Below are positions 60,484 through 64,000 of a stretch of 64,000 nucleotides of DNA, in pieces. The position numbers and the translations under genes are program-made. The notes under the pieces are model-generated. The model made no database searches. It saw nothing but the letters and a program-made list of their open reading frames with translations, and had not been told where the DNA came from. The stretch comes from Flavobacterium sp. UMI-01. Lineage in GTDB: Bacteria; Bacteroidota; Bacteroidia; Flavobacteriales; Flavobacteriaceae. Position 1 is the stretch's first letter. Each line of letters starts with the position of its first letter. The stretch lies in contig NZ_BPLU01000035.1 of NCBI RefSeq assembly GCF_019656315.1, forward strand, positions 62,001-126,000, written 5' to 3'.

Positions 60484-63285
60484 TTAATTTTCCTTGTAAA
60501 TATCTTTAGCTGAAAAATTCCCTTGTTTTTTATCTGCTTTTATTTTTTTTAAATCCTCTATTGAAATTGTTTTTGTAGGATTAAATGAAGTACCACTCAT
60601 ATACTGCAACAAACTATATCGCAATTGTCTTGCTACAGGTCTATCATCTAATTTTGAAGTCAAATCCATAGAAGAAAAAATTAGTTTCCCATTCTCAACT
60701 TTTGCTTCAAAAACGGTTGCTAAATGATGATTGGTCACAAAATTGTCAATAACACGAACGATAGGAGTAACATCTAATGAGTCAGTGATGACAGATTTTG
60801 ATTGAATACACAAATCCCACCATTGCCAATCAGTATGTGTATCAGTTGGAAAATTTTGTAAAGCTGGATGTTTTTTATCCACTAACAATCCCATAGTAGC
60901 GGGTTGATTAGGAAAATGAACGGGACTCCAAAATACAGGTACAAATCGACCGTCTATTCCTTTTAGTGTTTTATAATCAGGATTCAACAACACTTTTTTG
61001 CCTTGATTAAGAGCTACCGCAGCTTCTTCTATTGATGAGGTAACAACCACATCATTAGCAGTTGTAGCAACAACATTAGGATACACCCAAATAGACCAAT
61101 TGTTTTTATACTTTGTTCCCTTTAGACTCACTGTTAATGTTAATCTTTTTGCAGTTGTTGTTGTTACCGGATATTCAATGGCACCTATATTTACATTATT
61201 TCCAATCGTCAAACTAACACCGTCCACATTCCCTTTTTTTATAACTGTACCTGCATCATCCGTTAGTGTCCAATCAATAGTTTGATTTTTTTTCTCTTCA
61301 AAAAAGTTAGTCACTTCTATTGAAGCGGTAAATCTTTCTCCTGATTTATAAACCGCTTTTTCAAAACGAACAAGCGGCACAAGCTCGCTATTGAATTGTC
61401 TAAATTCTTCCGCTGAAATGATTCCTTTTGATTCCCAAAATGCGTTTAATAAACCAACTAATGCGGTTCCTTGTCCAGGAAAATCTTGAAGTTGTAACAA
61501 CTGAAAACCATCAAAACTCGGTGTTTTCAAAGCGCGTTCTATTTCCTCTTTATATAATAACGCTGCTAGTTTTCCCGAATTATACGTAAAATCTTTAGCT
61601 GAACCAATTAAGCCTTTCTTTTCTAATTCTCTCTTCACGGCAATAAAATTAAGAGGTTCTAAAATACCCTTGTATTTTGAAATTTCACTCATATCAGGGT
61701 AAACAGAATATTGTCCTATTTCATGTGATACCAAAGGGATTTTTACATGCTCACTTGTTGCTGTGTAATCAGCATTGAAATGAGGCGATTTATCATTAAA
61801 AATACCTTGTCCTCTAACCCAACCTTTGTCTGTCCATTGTGTAATAAAGAACTCATCCTGAGATTCAGGACGTGTTCCCATAGGTTTTTGAAATGAAAAA
61901 GAAGTAGTCGCATACATGTGTCGGTTGTCTTGTTTTTTTAAATCTTCAACCATGGTATTTAATACTGCTGCATCGCCTTCTAATTCATTTCCCATTGTCA
62001 TAAAAAGGAAAGAAGGGTGATTTCCATAATCACGAATTATTTTATTAGCTTCTGCTTTTAAATACTGAGTTGTTTTATCCTCTTGACCAACTTTCAAACT
62101 CCACTGAGGCAGTTCTACTTGACAATAAATTCCGGCTTCATCTGCTGCTTCAAATGCTGCTTTTGGAGGACACCAAGAATGAAAACGCAAATGATTCAAA
62201 CCATAAGCTTTTGCTTGAGAAATTAGCTTTGCCCACTCTTTTTTCTCCATTGGCGGATGTCCTGTTAATGGAAAAATCACACATTCTAAATTACCTCGTA
62301 GAAAAATTCGTTTTCCGTTTAATGTCAAATCTCCATTTTTATTACTGACTTCCTTATAGCCAAATCGAGCTTTAGAACTTCCTGTATTTGAAACAATTTC
62401 GACATCATAAAGAGCAGGATTAAACTCATCCCAAAACGCAAGGTTTTTTGGCCTATCAATTTCAATACTAATTGAGTTGTTGTTTTCTATTAAGGCTTGT
62501 ATTTTTTCATTAAATATAACTTCACCTTTTATGTCTCTAATGATACAATTCACTTTGTTATCACTAAATTTAGATTGACTAAAAGTAATTTTTAACTTAT
62601 TATCCTTTACATTAGGATAAACCTGTATATTGTTAGGCGTATTTTTATCTGAAACATTTATAGATAAATCACCTAGAATACCATTCCATTTTATTTGAGT
62701 ATGATTCGTATAAGCATGTGCCATATCTTGATTTACAGGATCTGGGTATTTTGTTCCAGCTACATTTATCAATGGGAATTGGTTCGAGTTATCAATACAA
62801 ACAGTCAATAGATGCTTTCCTGGAGTTAAATGCGTTGTTAAATCATACACATGATTCCCAATTAGACTATTAGCTTTACCTACAAGTTTACCATCAATAT
62901 ATACAGCAGACTCCCAAATAATTCTTTCTAGATTCAATTTCACAACATTCCCTTTCCATGAGGTTGGAATATCAATCTCTCTCTGATACCATGCTTTCCC
63001 TATATATTGATGCTTTCTAGCCAAGTTAGACATCACATAATTATTGATAGCTGGCTCTAAATTGTTTGGCTTTCCAATACCTGCATCATCCAAAGTTCCC
63101 GGTAAATTTATTTTAGTCCCCATAAACTTTTTAGCAGCCCAATTACTACTCTCTCCCGTATTTGTAGAATCTAATTTGACCTGCCACTTTCCAGACAAAT
63201 CTATTTGATCTATATTAATAGTTGAACAGGCACTTGTTAAGACCAGTGCAAAGAATACAACTGCAGGTTGAAAAAATTTCATCAT
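60484..63285 (-). CDS. GH2 family glycoside hydrolase lipoprotein
   Basis: This 933-residue exo-glycosidase of the beta-galactosidase/glucuronidase fold has a lipoprotein signal (LTSACS, Cys20). An N-terminal jelly-roll (about 30-200) precedes an Ig-like domain and a TIM barrel with acid/base Glu in FMTMGNELEGD (about residue 434) and candidate nucleophile in LVSHEIGQYS (about 523). Further C-terminal beta domains follow (about 620-933). It would trim sugars from oligosaccharides released by the GH16 enzyme. It lies between the sulfatase and GH16 genes on the same strand, 27 nt after the sulfatase stop. Confidence 0.9.
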   Translation of the reverse strand: MMKFFQPAVVFFALVLTSACSTINIDQIDLSGKWQVKLDSTNTGESSNWAAKKFMGTKINLPGTLDDAGIGKPNNLEPAINNYVMSNLARKHQYIGKAWYQREIDIPTSWKGNVVKLNLERIIWESAVYIDGKLVGKANSLIGNHVYDLTTHLTPGKHLLTVCIDNSNQFPLINVAGTKYPDPVNQDMAHAYTNHTQIKWNGILGDLSINVSDKNTPNNIQVYPNVKDNKLKITFSQSKFSDNKVNCIIRDIKGEVIFNEKIQALIENNNSISIEIDRPKNLAFWDEFNPALYDVEIVSNTGSSKARFGYKEVSNKNGDLTLNGKRIFLRGNLECVIFPLTGHPPMEKKEWAKLISQAKAYGLNHLRFHSWCPPKAAFEAADEAGIYCQVELPQWSLKVGQEDKTTQYLKAEANKIIRDYGNHPSFLFMTMGNELEGDAAVLNTMVEDLKKQDNRHMYATTSFSFQKPMGTRPESQDEFFITQWTDKGWVRGQGIFNDKSPHFNADYTATSEHVKIPLVSHEIGQYSVYPDMSEISKYKGILEPLNFIAVKRELEKKGLIGSAKDFTYNSGKLAALLYKEEIERALKTPSFDGFQLLQLQDFPGQGTALVGLLNAFWESKGIISAEEFRQFNSELVPLVRFEKAVYKSGERFTASIEVTNFFEEKKNQTIDWTLTDDAGTVIKKGNVDGVSLTIGNNVNIGAIEYPVTTTTAKRLTLTVSLKGTKYKNNWSIWVYPNVVATTANDVVVTSSIEEAAVALNQGKKVLLNPDYKTLKGIDGRFVPVFWSPVHFPNQPATMGLLVDKKHPALQNFPTDTHTDWQWWDLCIQSKSVITDSLDVTPIVRVIDNFVTNHHLATVFEAKVENGKLIFSSMDLTSKLDDRPVARQLRYSLLQYMSGTSFNPTKTISIEDLKKIKADKKQGNFSAKDIYKEN

Positions 63286-63312
63286 TTTTATGTTAGTTTA
63301 ATACTTTTGATT

Positions 63313-64000
63313 TTATATTTCTTTTCTAATTTTTTGACTTTCCAAAAAATCATCACACGCACTCTTAATGTGATAATTAAGGTTTGGTGTTTCTAACAAT
63401 TTGGAAACAGTAGTCTCAAATGGTGTCCTATCTTTAAAATAAAGTGCGTAATTTATACTCATTAAAGACAGAGTCCAGTCTTCATTTTTGCAAAATTTGT
63501 TTAATATCTTTGCAGCATTTTTTTTATTAAACTTTTCATATAAAATAGCTGCGACAGTTATAGATACTGGGGGATAATCATCATGAAGCGCTTTATTCAA
63601 ATCTTTTTTATAGGCTTGTAAAAGTGCTTTATCTTGTGACATTAAACCTATACTTGCCCAATAGCGAACGATTTTATCTTGATGTTGAAGGTATTTAATT
63701 TGAGTTTTTACAAATTCTTCTCCTTTTTTACCTGACAGGGTTGCTACTTTATATATTTCGTCAAAACTATAATTGGTTTCATCCATACGATATTCGTAGG
63801 GTGTTTGTGTTTTTGAAATTTTCACTATTTCATATTCTGGCATAAACAAGATGTCTTTGGCTTTTATAAGCTCACTATCCATATAGCGCCTCATGTTTTC
63901 TAAAACAGATTTGTATTTTGGGTTCTCCCCTAAGTTCTTGGTTTCCCAAACATCATTTTCTATATCATACAACACCTCTAAAGGACGTTCATTAAAAATA
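63313..64000 (-). CDS. Sulfatase, C-terminal part (runs off the window)
   Basis: The frame is open through the window end; the apparent GTG start at 63975 is an internal Val, preceded by FNERPLE. The segment PLEVLYDIENDVWETKNLGENP is the typical C-terminal sub-domain of formylglycine sulfatases, where the DxExDPxE-type stretch closes the fold. About 150 further residues form helical HEAT-like repeats (SGKKGEEFVKTQIKYLQ ... VRYWASIGLM). The catalytic CxPSR-type motif lies outside the window. It suggests that the substrate of the cluster is sulfated. Confidence 0.85.
   Translation of the reverse strand, partial: IFNERPLEVLYDIENDVWETKNLGENPKYKSVLENMRRYMDSELIKAKDILFMPEYEIVKISKTQTPYEYRMDETNYSFDEIYKVATLSGKKGEEFVKTQIKYLQHQDKIVRYWASIGLMSQDKALLQAYKKDLNKALHDDYPPVSITVAAILYEKFNKKNAAKILNKFCKNEDWTLSLMSINYALYFKDRTPFETTVSKLLETPNLNYHIKSACDDFLESQKIRKEI

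Overview
The window looks like a chromosome segment of a member of the Flavobacteriia, probably Flavobacterium or a close relative. The DNA is AT-rich. Many genes are preceded by the Bacteroidetes promoter pair (TTTG or TTG, about 19 nt, then TAnnTTTG). Shine-Dalgarno sites are scarce. One secreted protein carries a type IX secretion C-terminal tail, and outer-membrane barrels and lipoproteins are common. A mannitol operon at one end and a GH16/GH2/sulfatase cluster at the other suggest a life on algal or plant sugars (inference). No species assignment is possible from sequence reading alone.

Layout. 1-1133: 3' end of nuoN (respiratory complex I). 1134-4282: a repeat-rich accessory stretch with two orphan genes, one HEPN-like and one a stand-alone M41-like metalloprotease, each preceded by the same 76-bp element that ends in a promoter-like TATATTTG. 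4283-13818: a polyol module with a Nudix-type regulator, a first mannitol-dehydrogenase gene, and a six-gene minus-strand operon (outer-membrane protein, binding lipoprotein, ATPase, permease, second mannitol dehydrogenase, fructokinase) headed by two matching 21-bp palindromes. 14169-15873: umuDC. 16097-17311: MFS transporter. 17505-24657: five-gene minus-strand operon yceI-tetR-tolC-adaptor-RND pump. 24813-32724: housekeeping genes (polyprenyl synthetase, sucA, sucB, a ThuA-like protein).

32792-42031 is a lineage-specific locus: a GH16-like lipoprotein, a retropepsin-like protease overlapping a TPR-CHAT protein, a PKD/outer-membrane-barrel protein, two secreted proteins of unknown function, and a divergent ECF sigma factor with a TPR anti-sigma-like membrane partner. 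Three sites with an identical 11-nt core (GGGGTAACAAT), a fixed 11-nt gap and a similar ATAT-rich second box precede the two secreted genes and an unannotated 22-codon cationic peptide ORF. A fourth core copy lies inside the sigma gene. This is my leading candidate for an undescribed regulatory and secretion system.

42255-45392: tatD, an acyltransferase gene, ansA and tRNA-Ser(GGA). 45393-58258: a defence island between the tRNA gene and a decayed S24 repressor. It holds a fragment of a mobile-element ATPase, a probable small RNA with its own promoter and terminator, a compact CBASS operon (SMODS-associated Nudix effector, CD-NTase, stand-alone E2-like protein), and a type I restriction system with a half-size and a full-size specificity subunit plus a Schlafen/AlbA_2 ATPase and a YgjP-type metallopeptidase. 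58387-64000: minus-strand carbohydrate cluster with a T9SS-secreted binding protein, GH16, GH2, and the C-terminal part of a sulfatase that runs off the window.

Several annotated starts were moved to downstream ATGs where the longest frame begins with TTG or GTG and extends past a signal peptide or a conserved N-terminus.
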